64,000 nt of DNA from Acholeplasma laidlawii (GCF_015709225.1 NZ_JADNRS010000029.1:62001-126000), one strand, 5' to 3'. Counted from the first letter of the stretch, positions 1 through 8,478 are shown. Notes: a model not told the origin generated them from the letters alone. Translations and numbers: made by a program.

Positions 1-486
1 ACAAACAAAGCCTTGAGTTTTATCTTCCACTTTAAAGGATAATAAACCACCACCTAAATTATGAATTTGTGGGTGTGCTTTATAAGCAATATCTTTAAAT
101 GTTTCTTTATGACTATTTAAGTAATCAATAAGTGCTAATGGATCAGATACATTTTTAAATATAATTTGACCAATCATCACACGGTGTATTTCATCAATTT
201 TAAAACCACCATTACGATAAATTATTTTAGCAGCATGAGCAGCACCAGCAATGACTGAAGGCTCTTCGGTTGCCATCGGTATATGGTAGATTAAATCATC
301 AATTAAAAAGTCTGGAGCAACACCTAAACCCACTTCATAAGTCGTAATAAAGTTTTCAATTAAATGGTCAAAAACAACATCACTGGCTCTTTGATTTAGA
401 TTTGCATCAAATCTTTCAATGGATTCTAATGCTTCAATACGTTCTTCAATAGATTTTTTATAAAAGTTTTTTAGTAATTTATTCAT
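1..486 (-). CDS. mvaA: HMG-CoA reductase, N-terminal part (cut by window edge)
   Basis: The minus strand reads 162 codons from an ATG at 486 to the window edge without a stop. The product resembles class II (bacterial, degradative-type) hydroxymethylglutaryl-CoA reductase: an N-terminal stretch with FYKKSIEERIEAL, then ENFITTYEVGLGVAPDFLI and the active-site segment PMATEEPSVIAGAAHAAKI, which contains the conserved Glu of the family. The enzyme reduces HMG-CoA to mevalonate in the cytoplasm. A GAGGTG ribosome site lies just upstream of the start. The gene is divergent from HMG-CoA synthase, so the two consecutive enzymes of the mevalonate route share a 103-bp spacer. Roughly 60% of a usual 420-residue protein lies outside the window. 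The family call is secure; catalytic completeness cannot be judged. Confidence 0.93.
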   Translation of the reverse strand, partial: MNKLLKNFYKKSIEERIEALESIERFDANLNQRASDVVFDHLIENFITTYEVGLGVAPDFLIDDLIYHIPMATEEPSVIAGAAHAAKIIYRNGGFKIDEIHRVMIGQIIFKNVSDPLALIDYLNSHKETFKDIAYKAHPQIHNLGGGLLSFKVEDKTQGFVC

Positions 487-506
487 AATTCACCTCTAGT
501 CTATTT

Positions 507-552
507 ATTATATCACGCAAAATCCACAAAACCCTTCCTCTTGTGTTATAAT
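507..552. promoter_or_regulatory. Divergent extended -10 promoters for mvaA and mvaS
   Basis: On the minus strand a TATAAT (507-512) preceded by TGA faces mvaA. On the plus strand a TATAAT (547-552) preceded by TGT faces mvaS. Both are extended -10 elements (TGn-TATAAT) without a good -35. The mvaS ribosome site AGGAG lies at 579-583. Confidence 0.6.
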
Positions 553-589
553 TTCTTATACATGTTAAAAACATATTTAGGAGCAACGC

Positions 590-1732
590 ATGAAAATTGG
601 TATTCATAAAATGTCGTTTTATGTCCCAAAGTTTTACTTGGATATAAACACTCTAGCAAATGCTAGAGGTATTGACCCATTAAAATATACAAATGGCTTA
701 CTTACGCATAAAATGAGTGTAGCACCATTTAATCAAGACATCATCACACTCGCAGCAAATGCAACTTTAAACTATCTAACTAAAGAAGATATCAAAGCAA
801 TAGATTTAATACTTTTTACAACAGAAAGTGGTATAGATTATTCTAAATCAGCAGCAACCCATCTCATAAGCATTTTAGGCTTAAGAAATGATGTGAGAGC
901 ACTTGAGATGAAACAGGCTTGTTACGCGACAACTGCTGCCCTTTATTTTGCTAAAGGACATATTTTACAACATCCTGAATCTAAAGTATTAGTGATAGCT
1001 TCAGATATTGCAAAATATGGATTAAATAGTTCTGGTGAACCAACTCAAGGCGCTGGTGCAGTATCTATGATCGTGGCTAAAGACCCTAACATTATGGAGC
1101 TAGAAGATCAATACGGTATTCATTCTGAGGATATCTATGATTTTTGGAGACCAGATGGGTTTGATTATGCCCAAGTGGATGGTAAGTTTTCAAATGAAAT
1201 GTATAAAAAGTTCTTCTTAAAAACCTTTGAGAACTATAAGATAAAAACAAAACATACACTCAATGATTTTGCTGCATTAACATTCCATATACCTTATCCA
1301 AAAATCGGATTAAGAAGTTTAGAGTTGGTTGCAGATAAAGCAAACAATCCAAACCTATTTGAAAACTTCTATACAAGTATTACATACAACAAAAACATTG
1401 GTAACATCTATACTGGTTCTCTATTCTTATCTATCATTGCTTTACTTGAACAAGGTAACTTAAAAGATGGTGAGCGTATTGGGATGTTTGGATATGGTTC
1501 AGGTGCTGTTGCAGAGTTTTTTACTGCAAAACTTATTAAAGGTTATAAAGCACACCTAAACAAAGAACTTCATGAGAAACAACTTTCAAATCGAAAAGAA
1601 TTAGATATGGAACAATACGCTAAATATTTAACTCAAAAAGTTTCAAATGACACTGTGTTAGAAGATGATCTTGATGTCAAAGTTCAATTAAAATCTATAA
1701 TCGATTATAAGAGAAATTATCAAACCAACTAA
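590..1732 (+). CDS. mvaS: Hydroxymethylglutaryl-CoA synthase
   Basis: Condenses acetyl-CoA with acetoacetyl-CoA to HMG-CoA, the entry step of the mevalonate route to isoprenoids. The 380-residue length fits bacterial HMG-CoA synthases. The thiolase-fold catalytic residues are visible: Glu79 in the ES pair after LILFTT, the nucleophile Cys111 in KQACYATTAAL, and the later FHIPYPKIGLR segment carrying the catalytic His. The SGEPTQGAGAVSMIV strand is also typical. AGGAG sits 6 bases before the ATG. It is monocistronic: a strong hairpin terminator follows, and its partner mvaA is divergent. No anomaly seen. Confidence 0.95.
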   Translation: MKIGIHKMSFYVPKFYLDINTLANARGIDPLKYTNGLLTHKMSVAPFNQDIITLAANATLNYLTKEDIKAIDLILFTTESGIDYSKSAATHLISILGLRNDVRALEMKQACYATTAALYFAKGHILQHPESKVLVIASDIAKYGLNSSGEPTQGAGAVSMIVAKDPNIMELEDQYGIHSEDIYDFWRPDGFDYAQVDGKFSNEMYKKFFLKTFENYKIKTKHTLNDFAALTFHIPYPKIGLRSLELVADKANNPNLFENFYTSITYNKNIGNIYTGSLFLSIIALLEQGNLKDGERIGMFGYGSGAVAEFFTAKLIKGYKAHLNKELHEKQLSNRKELDMEQYAKYLTQKVSNDTVLEDDLDVKVQLKSIIDYKRNYQTN

Positions 1733-1734
1733 TC

Positions 1735-1776
1735 AAAAAATACGCATATACTGGAGATGTATATGCGTATTATTAT
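1735..1776. terminator. Bidirectional terminator between mvaS and a small minus-strand ORF
   Basis: Perfect 11-bp stem, 1741-1751 paired with 1759-1769, around a 7-base loop. T-rich sequence (TTATTATTTAT) follows on the plus strand, and the six A residues at 1735-1740 give a T run on the minus strand. It can therefore end both mvaS and the minus-strand ORF at 1815-1880. Confidence 0.8.
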
Positions 1777-1814
1777 TTATATATTTAGGACATTAAATCA
1801 TGTTATATTAAAAA

Positions 1815-1880
1815 CTATTTTTTTACTGGTTTTTTAGGAGCAGGTGCTTGTTTAGCAGCTGGTTTTAGTGGAGCAGCCAT
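1815..1880 (-). CDS. 21-residue Lys/Ala/Pro-rich basic peptide, unknown function
   Basis: Short ORF reading minus from ATG at 1880 to TAG at 1815-1817. The product begins MAAPLKPAAKQA and ends PKKPVKK; it contains only A, K, P, L, Q and V besides Met, with seven Lys and no acidic residue. An AAGGGG ribosome site lies 7 bases before the ATG, and the terminator at 1735-1776 has a T run in this direction, so a translated mRNA is plausible. The composition resembles histone-H1-like or ribosomal-protein tails and suggests nucleic-acid or acidic-surface binding, but that is a guess. There is no homology evidence. It could be a chance ORF, though the ribosome site and terminator argue against that. 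Confidence 0.5.
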   Translation of the reverse strand: MAAPLKPAAKQAPAPKKPVKK

Positions 1881-2152
1881 GATTATTCCCCTTTCGTTGT
1901 TAATGATAAATAGCCGAATCTTTTAACTGATCTTTCCATCTCCACTTAGAAATTAAGTCAATCGATTATGTGTATTTAGAGTTAACCAAAATTACCACTT
2001 CATATATATAATACGCTTATAAAAATTAGATTACATGTAAAATAATCAAAGAAAATATGAATAACGATTCATGGTGATAAATGACTGATTTTAGATATGA
2101 AATTTACCTCTTTTTTGGATAAAATTCCTTAAATAAAATATCTTACAATGAT
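1881..2152. other. AT-rich intergenic stretch, no gene recognised
   Basis: About 270 bases between the small basic ORF and recG. No convincing ORF, RNA gene or long inverted repeat was found. A minus-strand TATTAT at 2008-2013 is a possible, unsupported -10 for the small ORF. Confidence 0.5.
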
Positions 2153-2173
2153 ATGAACTTAAACTATACATGT

Positions 2174-2179
2174 TATAAT
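2174..2179 (+). promoter_or_regulatory. Extended -10 of recG giving a probable leaderless mRNA
   Basis: TATAAT preceded by TGT lies only 6 bases before the ATG at 2186. Transcription normally begins about 7 bases after the -10, which puts the first base on or beside the A of the start codon. No ribosome site precedes this ATG. Confidence 0.55.
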
Positions 2180-2185
2180 TTAGTT

Positions 2186-4135
2186 ATGATTAGAGATCTT
2201 AGTTTAATCCCTGGTGTGGGACCTAAAAACTTAAAAATATTTAAGGGTCACAGTATTTCAAATACCTATGATCTTGTAACTAATTTACCTAAGAAATATG
2301 AAAACTTTTCTCTGGTAGATGTAGAAAATTTAAAGCACTTAGAAGAAGCTACCATCATCGGTATAATTAGTGCACCTTTTTATACTGTAAAAAAACGTGT
2401 TGTCTTAACAACGACAACACTACTTGTACAAGATAAAGTGGTTAAGTTACTTATCTTTGGTAGAGACTACATTTCAAAAGAGTTTAGTCTCAATGATAAG
2501 GTCATCGTAAAGGGTAAGTATAATATGTTTAAAAACGAGATCAATGTCACATATATCTCAAAAAAAATAGATACACCCAATATTCAACCTATATATCAAA
2601 TTGAACATATAAGTGACAGAACCATTCAAAAAATGATCGAATACGTATTTTCAAATAACTTGGTAGATGTTTTTGAAACACTACCAACTAAGTTTATTGA
2701 ACATGAAAAACTTATGCATAGAAAAACTGCAGTTTTAACGATGCATTTTCCTAAAAATGAAACAGACCTAGAGATTGCACAATATAGATTTAAAGTAGAA
2801 GAAGCTTTCTTTCATCTGATGAAATATCATTTAAGTATGCCACCTAAACTCAAAAGAACACCACTATCATATGATATCGGTTGGGTTAAGGAGCAAATTA
2901 GTTTATTACCCTATCAAATGACACTGGAACAACAAGAAGCCGTAAATGATTGTTTTAGAGATTTTAAAAGTGATTACTCGATGTACCGATTAATTCAAGG
3001 TGATGTTGGTACGGGTAAAACATTTGTCACATTTATCGCTGCACTGGGTGCAATATCTGCAGGATATCAAGTAGCCTTTTTAGCACCAACAGAAATTTTA
3101 GCAAGACAACATTTTGAAAACTTCAACAAACATTTTGGTCATATACCAAGTGCATTACTTACATCCTCGTTAAAGGATAAGAAAGAAACGATGAATCGTT
3201 TAAATTCAAATGACGTGAGTATCGTTTTTGGTACCCATATCCTAAGTTCAGAATCCGTTATCTTTGACAAACTTGGATTAGTTGTGATTGATGAACAACA
3301 TAAATTTGGTGTTGAAACGAGAGAAAACTTAATTAAAAAAACAGTTACAGGAGATACAATTTATCTTTCTGCAACACCGATTCCAAGAAGTTTATCACTG
3401 ACATATTTTGGTAGTTTAGAAGTATCTAATATTAAACAAAAGCCAGTAAATAAAACACCAATTGAATCTTACCTATTAGATGACAAAGATATCTCTAAAA
3501 TTATTGCAGCACTCAAGGTTGCAGGGCAAAACAATGAACAAAGTTTTATTGTAGTGCCTGCAATTTCAGAAGGGAATAAATCCCATTCCATACACAGTGT
3601 ATTTTCAATTTTAGAGCCTCACTTTAACCCGGATGACTTCTATGTCATTCATGGACAGTTAAAATATGAAGAAATTGAACTTATTATGGATAGATTTATG
3701 CAAAACCCTAAAGGTATATTGCTATCAACAACCATTATTGAAGTTGGTATCGATGTTAAAAATGCCAGTACAATCATCATTATGGGTGCAGATAACTTTG
3801 GGTTATCTCAACTACACCAATTAAGAGGACGTGTTGGTAGAGGTTCTATTCCGGGTAAATGCTATTTTGTAAGTTCGAAAAAAGATGTTGAAAGACTAAA
3901 CTTTTTACTAGAAACAACCGATGGATTCTTACTTAGTCAATATGACTTAAAACTTCGTGGACCCGGTGTTTTTTCATCGATTATTCAAAGTGGTTACACA
4001 AGGTTTGAATATCTAGATTTAAATACAGATTTAAAACTTTTACAAGGTATTGTAAAAGATGTAAAGTATTATGTAGAACACATTGAAAAATATCCGTATT
4101 TGAAAAAACGAATTTTCAAATCGAACGTGATATAA
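2186..4135 (+). CDS. recG: ATP-dependent DNA helicase RecG
   Basis: Branch-migration helicase that remodels stalled forks and Holliday junctions. After a short N-terminal wedge/OB region (about residues 60-150), motif I is GDVGTGKT, motif II is DEQH, motif III is SATPIPRSL, and motif VI is QLRGRVGRG near the C-terminus. I place the start at ATG 2186 (product begins MIRDLSLIPGVGPKNL, 649 aa). An upstream ATG at 2153 adds 11 residues but lies before the TATAAT at 2174-2179. The protein is slightly shorter than the usual 670-690 residues. plsX follows after 37 bases, as in the Bacillus recG/plsX neighbourhood. Confidence 0.94.
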   Translation: MIRDLSLIPGVGPKNLKIFKGHSISNTYDLVTNLPKKYENFSLVDVENLKHLEEATIIGIISAPFYTVKKRVVLTTTTLLVQDKVVKLLIFGRDYISKEFSLNDKVIVKGKYNMFKNEINVTYISKKIDTPNIQPIYQIEHISDRTIQKMIEYVFSNNLVDVFETLPTKFIEHEKLMHRKTAVLTMHFPKNETDLEIAQYRFKVEEAFFHLMKYHLSMPPKLKRTPLSYDIGWVKEQISLLPYQMTLEQQEAVNDCFRDFKSDYSMYRLIQGDVGTGKTFVTFIAALGAISAGYQVAFLAPTEILARQHFENFNKHFGHIPSALLTSSLKDKKETMNRLNSNDVSIVFGTHILSSESVIFDKLGLVVIDEQHKFGVETRENLIKKTVTGDTIYLSATPIPRSLSLTYFGSLEVSNIKQKPVNKTPIESYLLDDKDISKIIAALKVAGQNNEQSFIVVPAISEGNKSHSIHSVFSILEPHFNPDDFYVIHGQLKYEEIELIMDRFMQNPKGILLSTTIIEVGIDVKNASTIIIMGADNFGLSQLHQLRGRVGRGSIPGKCYFVSSKKDVERLNFLLETTDGFLLSQYDLKLRGPGVFSSIIQSGYTRFEYLDLNTDLKLLQGIVKDVKYYVEHIEKYPYLKKRIFKSNVI

Positions 4136-4172
4136 TCAATATAGTAATTCTTTAGAAGGGATGATTTAATTT

Positions 4173-5177
4173 ATGATAAAACTAGCAATTGATGGTATGG
4201 GTGGCGACAACGCACCTAAAGAAATAGTAGAGGGATCTATTTTAGCTTTAAAGCAATTTGACGACATTGAACTTACCATTTTTGGTGATCTTGACCAAAT
4301 GAAACCATATTTAATTGAACATCCAAGATTAAAGGTAGTTCATACACCTAAATATTTTGATATGGGTGTAAAAGATATTGGAAGACATACCTTAAGAGAT
4401 GATAAAGATACATCAATGTTAATGGCGATTAATCATGTAAAAGAAGGTTTAGCGGATGGTGTGGTATCCAGTGGTCCTACACAAGCGCTTATTTTCGCAT
4501 CGTTTTTTATGATTCGTCCAATGAAAGAAATGAAACGTGTAGCAATTGCACCGATGGTACCAACCGTGATTGGAAAACCTACAATCTTACTGGATGCAGG
4601 TGGAAATATTGATGCGAAAGCTGAACATCTTTTAGACTTTGCAATATTTTCAACAATTGCTTTAAAAGAAGTATATGGTGTTAAATCCCCTAAAGTTGGA
4701 TTGATTAATATTGGAACAGAACCTGGTAAAGGTAGAGATATTGATAAAGAAACTTATGAGTTATTAAGTAAGCATCCACTTATTGATTTTTATGGTAATT
4801 TAGAGCCTAAAGAAATCTTAACATCTGATGCACAGATCTTACTTTCTGACGGTTTTACTGCAAACATCGTTATGAAAACCATGGAAGGTACAGCAAGTGC
4901 CTTAGGTAAAATTCTAAAAAGAGAAATTAAAGCAAGCTTCTGGGGTAAACTCGCAGCAGTTTTATTCTTGAAAAAACCATTAAAGAGATTTAAACAATCG
5001 ATGTCTGCTGATGAAGTTGGTGGTGCATTAATTGCAGGACTTGATAAAGTTGTAGTTAAAGCACACGGTTCTAGCGAAGCTTACGCATTTATGAATGCGA
5101 TTAGACAAGCTAAAACAATGGTTTCACATGACGTGATTGGTAAAGTAAAAAGCGTATTGAGGGGTCAAGATGAATGA
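4173..5177 (+). CDS. plsX: Phosphate acyltransferase PlsX
   Basis: Converts acyl-ACP and phosphate to acyl-phosphate, the acyl donor for PlsY in phosphatidic acid synthesis; a peripheral membrane enzyme. The 334-residue product opens with the family signature IDGMGGDNAPKEIVEGS and carries the SGPTQAL, LDAGGNID and NIGTEPGKG segments. GAAGGG precedes the ATG. Its last 8 bases overlap rnc, so the two are probably translationally coupled. A TATAAT overlapping the recG stop (about 4131-4136) could give it a promoter of its own. acpP and fakA, which feed the same acyl-phosphate pool, are elsewhere in this window. Confidence 0.95.
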   Translation: MIKLAIDGMGGDNAPKEIVEGSILALKQFDDIELTIFGDLDQMKPYLIEHPRLKVVHTPKYFDMGVKDIGRHTLRDDKDTSMLMAINHVKEGLADGVVSSGPTQALIFASFFMIRPMKEMKRVAIAPMVPTVIGKPTILLDAGGNIDAKAEHLLDFAIFSTIALKEVYGVKSPKVGLINIGTEPGKGRDIDKETYELLSKHPLIDFYGNLEPKEILTSDAQILLSDGFTANIVMKTMEGTASALGKILKREIKASFWGKLAAVLFLKKPLKRFKQSMSADEVGGALIAGLDKVVVKAHGSSEAYAFMNAIRQAKTMVSHDVIGKVKSVLRGQDE

Positions 5178-5829
5178 TTTATTGAAACAACTTAATATTG
5201 AAACTAAACATATAGATTTATACCTTCAAGCATTAACGCATACATCTTATGCACATGAAAACCAAACAGAACATAATGAACGACTAGAGTTTTTAGGTGA
5301 TGCAGTGATTGAATTAATGATGAGTACATACCTATTTACTCATGATCAATCCAATCAAGGTGTTTTAACTAAAAGACGTGCTCAAGCAGTTCGTGAAGAG
5401 GCACTTGTTTTGTATGCAGAAAAAATGGATTTAGAATCCAAGATGCGTTTAGGTAATGGTGAACAAACAGCAAAACCAAGTATGATCGCAGATGCATTTG
5501 AAGCTTTTTTTGGTGCGTTATATATGGATCAAGGTTTTAATAAGACTTATGAAATATTTAACAAGGTAGTTATACCACACCTAAACTTAGTGGAGCATAT
5601 TAAAGACTATAAAACTCAACTTCAAGAATTTATTCAACTTGAAAGAAAGAGTTTGTCTTATAAAACAGTTAAAGTGGGTGGACCATCACATCGCCCAACA
5701 TTTAGGTCTGAAGTATTTTTAGAAAATAGTATTATGTTGGGAACAGGACAAGGTGGTTCAACTAAAGAGGCTGAACAAAATGCTGCAAAAGAAGCATTAA
5801 GTAAAGTAGTAAAGGAGCGTAGTTTATGA
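5170..5829 (+). CDS. rnc: Ribonuclease III
   Basis: Cleaves double-stranded RNA, notably rRNA precursors. The 219-residue protein has the catalytic signature NERLEFLGDAVIEL at about residues 37-50, the second acidic helix ADAFEAFFGALY near residue 110, and a C-terminal double-stranded RNA-binding domain ending KEAEQNAAKEAL. It overlaps plsX by 8 bases and the next gene by 4 (ATGA), so it sits within a tightly coupled operon. Its stop codon is TGA, evidence that UGA is not read as Trp here. Confidence 0.95.
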   Translation: MNDLLKQLNIETKHIDLYLQALTHTSYAHENQTEHNERLEFLGDAVIELMMSTYLFTHDQSNQGVLTKRRAQAVREEALVLYAEKMDLESKMRLGNGEQTAKPSMIADAFEAFFGALYMDQGFNKTYEIFNKVVIPHLNLVEHIKDYKTQLQEFIQLERKSLSYKTVKVGGPSHRPTFRSEVFLENSIMLGTGQGGSTKEAEQNAAKEALSKVVKERSL

Positions 5830-6437
5830 TTAGAAAATTATATGAAGAACATTTTTTAGAAATTGATGCACTATTAACTAAAGAATGTAAGCGACTTAAA
5901 TTAAGTCCTAATGAAGTGGTTGTCTTAAAAACATTATTTCAAAACTACAAAAAACGCACCTTTTCTATATTAAGTATTACAAGAAAAATTGAACTCTCAA
6001 GTAATGATGTTGGAAAGTGTGTAGATAAACTTATTAACAAAGGTTTTATATCTTTAGGATTAGAAACTAGAAATGATAAAGAAGTTGAAGTGTTTGACTT
6101 GTCCGGTACGTTTGATAAAATCACAGAACTTTATGAATCTGACATGGAAGCTATCAAACGTGAACGTTATGAAACACAAATTTCACATGCAATCGAACTT
6201 TTAGAAAAACACTTAGGTAAGGCATTATCTAGTTTAGAACTTGATATAGTACGCTCATGGTATGACGAATCTTTATATACGCATGATGCAATTATTTCTA
6301 AAATTGAAGAAATAGGACCATCTGGAAAGTTTTCACTTAAGTTTTTAGAAAGAACATTAAATAGAGAAAAATATATTGCAGAACCACTTGATGATGAAGC
6401 AGAACGTGCTATTGATGAAATATTTAAGGCTATCTAA
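5826..6437 (+). CDS. dnaD: DnaD-like replication initiation protein
   Basis: The first about 90 residues read as a winged helix (LSPNEVVVLKTLFQNY, then ELSSNDVGKCVDKLINKGFI). The second half matches the helical DnaD/DnaB-type domain: HLGKALSSLELDIVRSWYDE with a Y/W-rich helix, then FLERTLNRE. In Bacillus, DnaD joins PriA and DnaB in loading helicase at origins and restart sites. dnaD immediately followed by nth is a conserved Firmicute pairing, and the 4-base overlap with rnc and 1-base overlap with nth support operon membership. The C-terminal YxxxIxxxW motif is weak, so the call rests on fold pattern, length (203 aa) and context. Confidence 0.8.
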   Translation: MIRKLYEEHFLEIDALLTKECKRLKLSPNEVVVLKTLFQNYKKRTFSILSITRKIELSSNDVGKCVDKLINKGFISLGLETRNDKEVEVFDLSGTFDKITELYESDMEAIKRERYETQISHAIELLEKHLGKALSSLELDIVRSWYDESLYTHDAIISKIEEIGPSGKFSLKFLERTLNREKYIAEPLDDEAERAIDEIFKAI

Positions 6438-7081
6438 TGACTAAAAGTCAACGTATATTTTTCAGTCACTATTTAGAAGAACTTTTCCCAGATGCAAAAG
6501 CAGAATTAGATTTCACAAATAACTTTGAACTCATTGTTGCGGTTGTACTGTCTGCCCAAACAACAGACATCGCGGTCAACAAAGTCACAAAGGATTTATT
6601 TAAGAAATATCCGACTCCAAATGATCTGATGCATGCAGATGTTGAAGATGTTATGGAAACAATTAAAACAATCGGCTTATATAAAACAAAAGCAAGAAAC
6701 ATCATCGGTCTTGCTAAAAGATTAGTTGAAGATTATGGTGGACTTGTACCAAGTGAACGAAAAGATTTAGAATCATTACCAGGTGTTGGTAGAAAGACAG
6801 CTAATGTTGTATTATCTAACGCATTTGGTATACCAGCACTTGCAGTAGATACGCATATCTTAAGAATTTCTAAAAGGCTAGGGCTTGCAGACGAAACAGA
6901 CGATGCACTCGAAGTTGAAATGAAATTAAACAATCAATTTCCTAAAGAACTGTGGCATAAACTTCATCATCAACTTATCTTTTTCGGACGATATCATTGT
7001 ATTGCTAGAAAACCTAATTGTGATACGTGTAAGATGCAAGATATTTGTCCGTACTTTAAAAATGTAATTTCTAAACAATAA
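6437..7081 (+). CDS. nth: Endonuclease III (DNA glycosylase/AP lyase)
   Basis: Base-excision repair enzyme that removes oxidised pyrimidines and nicks the abasic site. The helix-hairpin-helix LPGVGRKTANVV contains the catalytic Lys120, and Asp138 lies in LAVDTHILR; both fall at the same numbers as in E. coli Nth. The C-terminus has the 4Fe-4S ligand pattern C-x6-C-x2-C-x5-C (CIARKPNCDTCKMQDICPYF). Length is 214 aa, normal. Its ATG overlaps the dnaD stop by one base. A terminator follows. Confidence 0.96.
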   Translation: MTKSQRIFFSHYLEELFPDAKAELDFTNNFELIVAVVLSAQTTDIAVNKVTKDLFKKYPTPNDLMHADVEDVMETIKTIGLYKTKARNIIGLAKRLVEDYGGLVPSERKDLESLPGVGRKTANVVLSNAFGIPALAVDTHILRISKRLGLADETDDALEVEMKLNNQFPKELWHKLHHQLIFFGRYHCIARKPNCDTCKMQDICPYFKNVISKQ

Positions 7082-7104
7082 AAAATCTCAAATAATAAAA
7101 AAAT

Positions 7105-7140
7105 AATCTACATTTTTCTTTTAAAAGATGTAGATTTTTA
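7105..7140 (+). terminator. Terminator of the recG/plsX-nth gene group
   Basis: AATCTACAT (7105-7113) pairs with ATGTAGATT (7128-7136); A/T pairs extend the stem inwards and TTTTA follows. Confidence 0.75.
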
Positions 7141-7159
7141 TTATAGTAAACACTATAAT
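7141..7159 (+). promoter_or_regulatory. Promoter with overlapping inverted repeat before the XRE regulator
   Basis: TATAAT at 7154-7159 is the likely -10. It is overlapped by a perfect inverted repeat, TTATAGT (7141-7147) and ACTATAA (7152-7158) with a 4-base spacer. The position over the -10 fits an autoregulatory operator. The 9-mer ACACTATAA at this -10 recurs at the next promoter (about 8431-8439). Confidence 0.5.
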
Positions 7160-7182
7160 CAAGCCAAAAAGGAAGGTTTACA

Positions 7183-8412
7183 ATGTATATAAATTTGGGA
7201 TACTTACGAGGGCAGATAAGACTACGAAACCCAGAGATAACAAACAATAATGACAACATAGGTTCTATGTTAAAACACCACCGGTTAAAACTTAATTTGA
7301 CGCTTGAAGATAGTTCCGATGGTATTTGTAGTGTGAGTTATTTATCTAAAATAGAAAACAGTCTAATTAGACCAAGTGAAAAATACATACTACAACTTGA
7401 AGAAAGATATAATACTAAATTCTTTAACGTAGGCAATCAACAAAATGAGTTACTACATCAACTCATAGAAAATATATTCCATAATCAAGAGGAAGTCATA
7501 GATGAAAGATTATTTACGGAAGATAACTATCAATCTAAATTAAACAAAACAGGTTATTTGATCAGTCAAAATAAATTTTTAGAAGCTAAAATAAACCACC
7601 AAGAACTTAATCCTTATATTAAAAATTTAAATGGTATTGAACTCAAATTTTATATATTTCTAACATCTAAACTACTTAGTTTTGAAGGTAGACTAAAGGA
7701 TGCTTTTTCTGTATTAAATATAGAAACAAATCATTATCAACTACTACACCTAGATATCTTAATAGCATGTGAAAGAATTTATCTTGCGACTAAAATGAAT
7801 CATCATCCATATATCGTGCTTACCTATGAATCATTAATTGATCAATGTATAGAAAATGAATTTTATCATAAAGTACATGACCTAAAATATTACTATCTAA
7901 CATACATGGTTCAATTCATTAATGAACAGATTCTTAATGAATTATTGGATAAATCCAAAAACCTTAAACCTTATCAAAAAGCGTTTGTAAAATCTAAATA
8001 TCACTTTATCAATATGGACTATGAACTAGCTATAGAAACACTTAATAGTGAACCTCTAATCAGCTTAGAGGCACATGAATTAAAACTTCTTATTCTAAAC
8101 AGAATAAACCAAACTAACGTGATGAAGGATTCACTCAATTCATTCCCTAAATTCGAGAATAAGCAACTTAAACTAATACATACATATTTAGTTCTTAAAT
8201 ATTCTAAAGCGCCTAATATTGAGTCATTAGTTCAATACATACTTACAGAGGTTTTAAAATCAAATGACTTACCAGATGACATCTTATATTTAAACTTTTG
8301 GTACGAAGAAGGGTTACAGTGTTTAAAGAAAGTAGGCTATTATAAAGACGCAACCAAGTTAGGTAGATTAATTTTTAGAAAAATTAAAGATTTAACGACT
8401 ATTTTTGATTAA
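7183..8412 (+). CDS. XRE-family regulator with long helical (TPR-like) C-terminus
   Basis: The 409-residue product has an XRE-type helix-turn-helix at about residues 28-80 (IGSMLKHHRLKLNLTLED, then VSYLSKIENSLIRPSEKYI) followed by some 320 residues rich in paired amphipathic helices and no recognisable enzyme motif. This resembles Rgg/PlcR/PrgX-type (RRNPP) regulators, in which TPR-like repeats bind short peptides. GGAAGG lies 6 bases before the ATG. The 27-residue extension before the helix-turn-helix is unusual for the class. It sits directly upstream of a leader ORF and an ABC exporter pair, so control of the exporter is plausible. The peptide-sensing reading is inference; a plain XRE repressor is possible. 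Confidence 0.7.
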   Translation: MYINLGYLRGQIRLRNPEITNNNDNIGSMLKHHRLKLNLTLEDSSDGICSVSYLSKIENSLIRPSEKYILQLEERYNTKFFNVGNQQNELLHQLIENIFHNQEEVIDERLFTEDNYQSKLNKTGYLISQNKFLEAKINHQELNPYIKNLNGIELKFYIFLTSKLLSFEGRLKDAFSVLNIETNHYQLLHLDILIACERIYLATKMNHHPYIVLTYESLIDQCIENEFYHKVHDLKYYYLTYMVQFINEQILNELLDKSKNLKPYQKAFVKSKYHFINMDYELAIETLNSEPLISLEAHELKLLILNRINQTNVMKDSLNSFPKFENKQLKLIHTYLVLKYSKAPNIESLVQYILTEVLKSNDLPDDILYLNFWYEEGLQCLKKVGYYKDATKLGRLIFRKIKDLTTIFD

Positions 8413-8434
8413 TTAATTAAATAATGTGATACAC

Positions 8435-8455
8435 TATAAATAGTTTAATAAACTA
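8435..8455 (+). promoter_or_regulatory. Promoter -10 and 7-1-7 inverted repeat before the exporter leader
   Basis: TATAAA (8435-8440) is a probable -10. It is followed at once by the perfect palindrome TAGTTTA-A-TAAACTA (8441-8455), which would cover the transcription start. That is a good place for a repressor, most simply the XRE protein encoded just upstream. No clear -35. Confidence 0.45.
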
Positions 8456-8478
8456 AAAAAGATGAGTGGGAGGTTTAC

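Noticed and set aside
2153-2185. Longer RecG N-terminus from ATG 2153
   Set aside because: It lies before the best -10, has no ribosome site, and adds residues not typical of RecG.
5170-5829. UGA read as Trp, as in mycoplasmas
   Set aside because: rnc and the gene at 55706 end in TGA at sensible lengths, and Trp codons in all conserved proteins are TGG.
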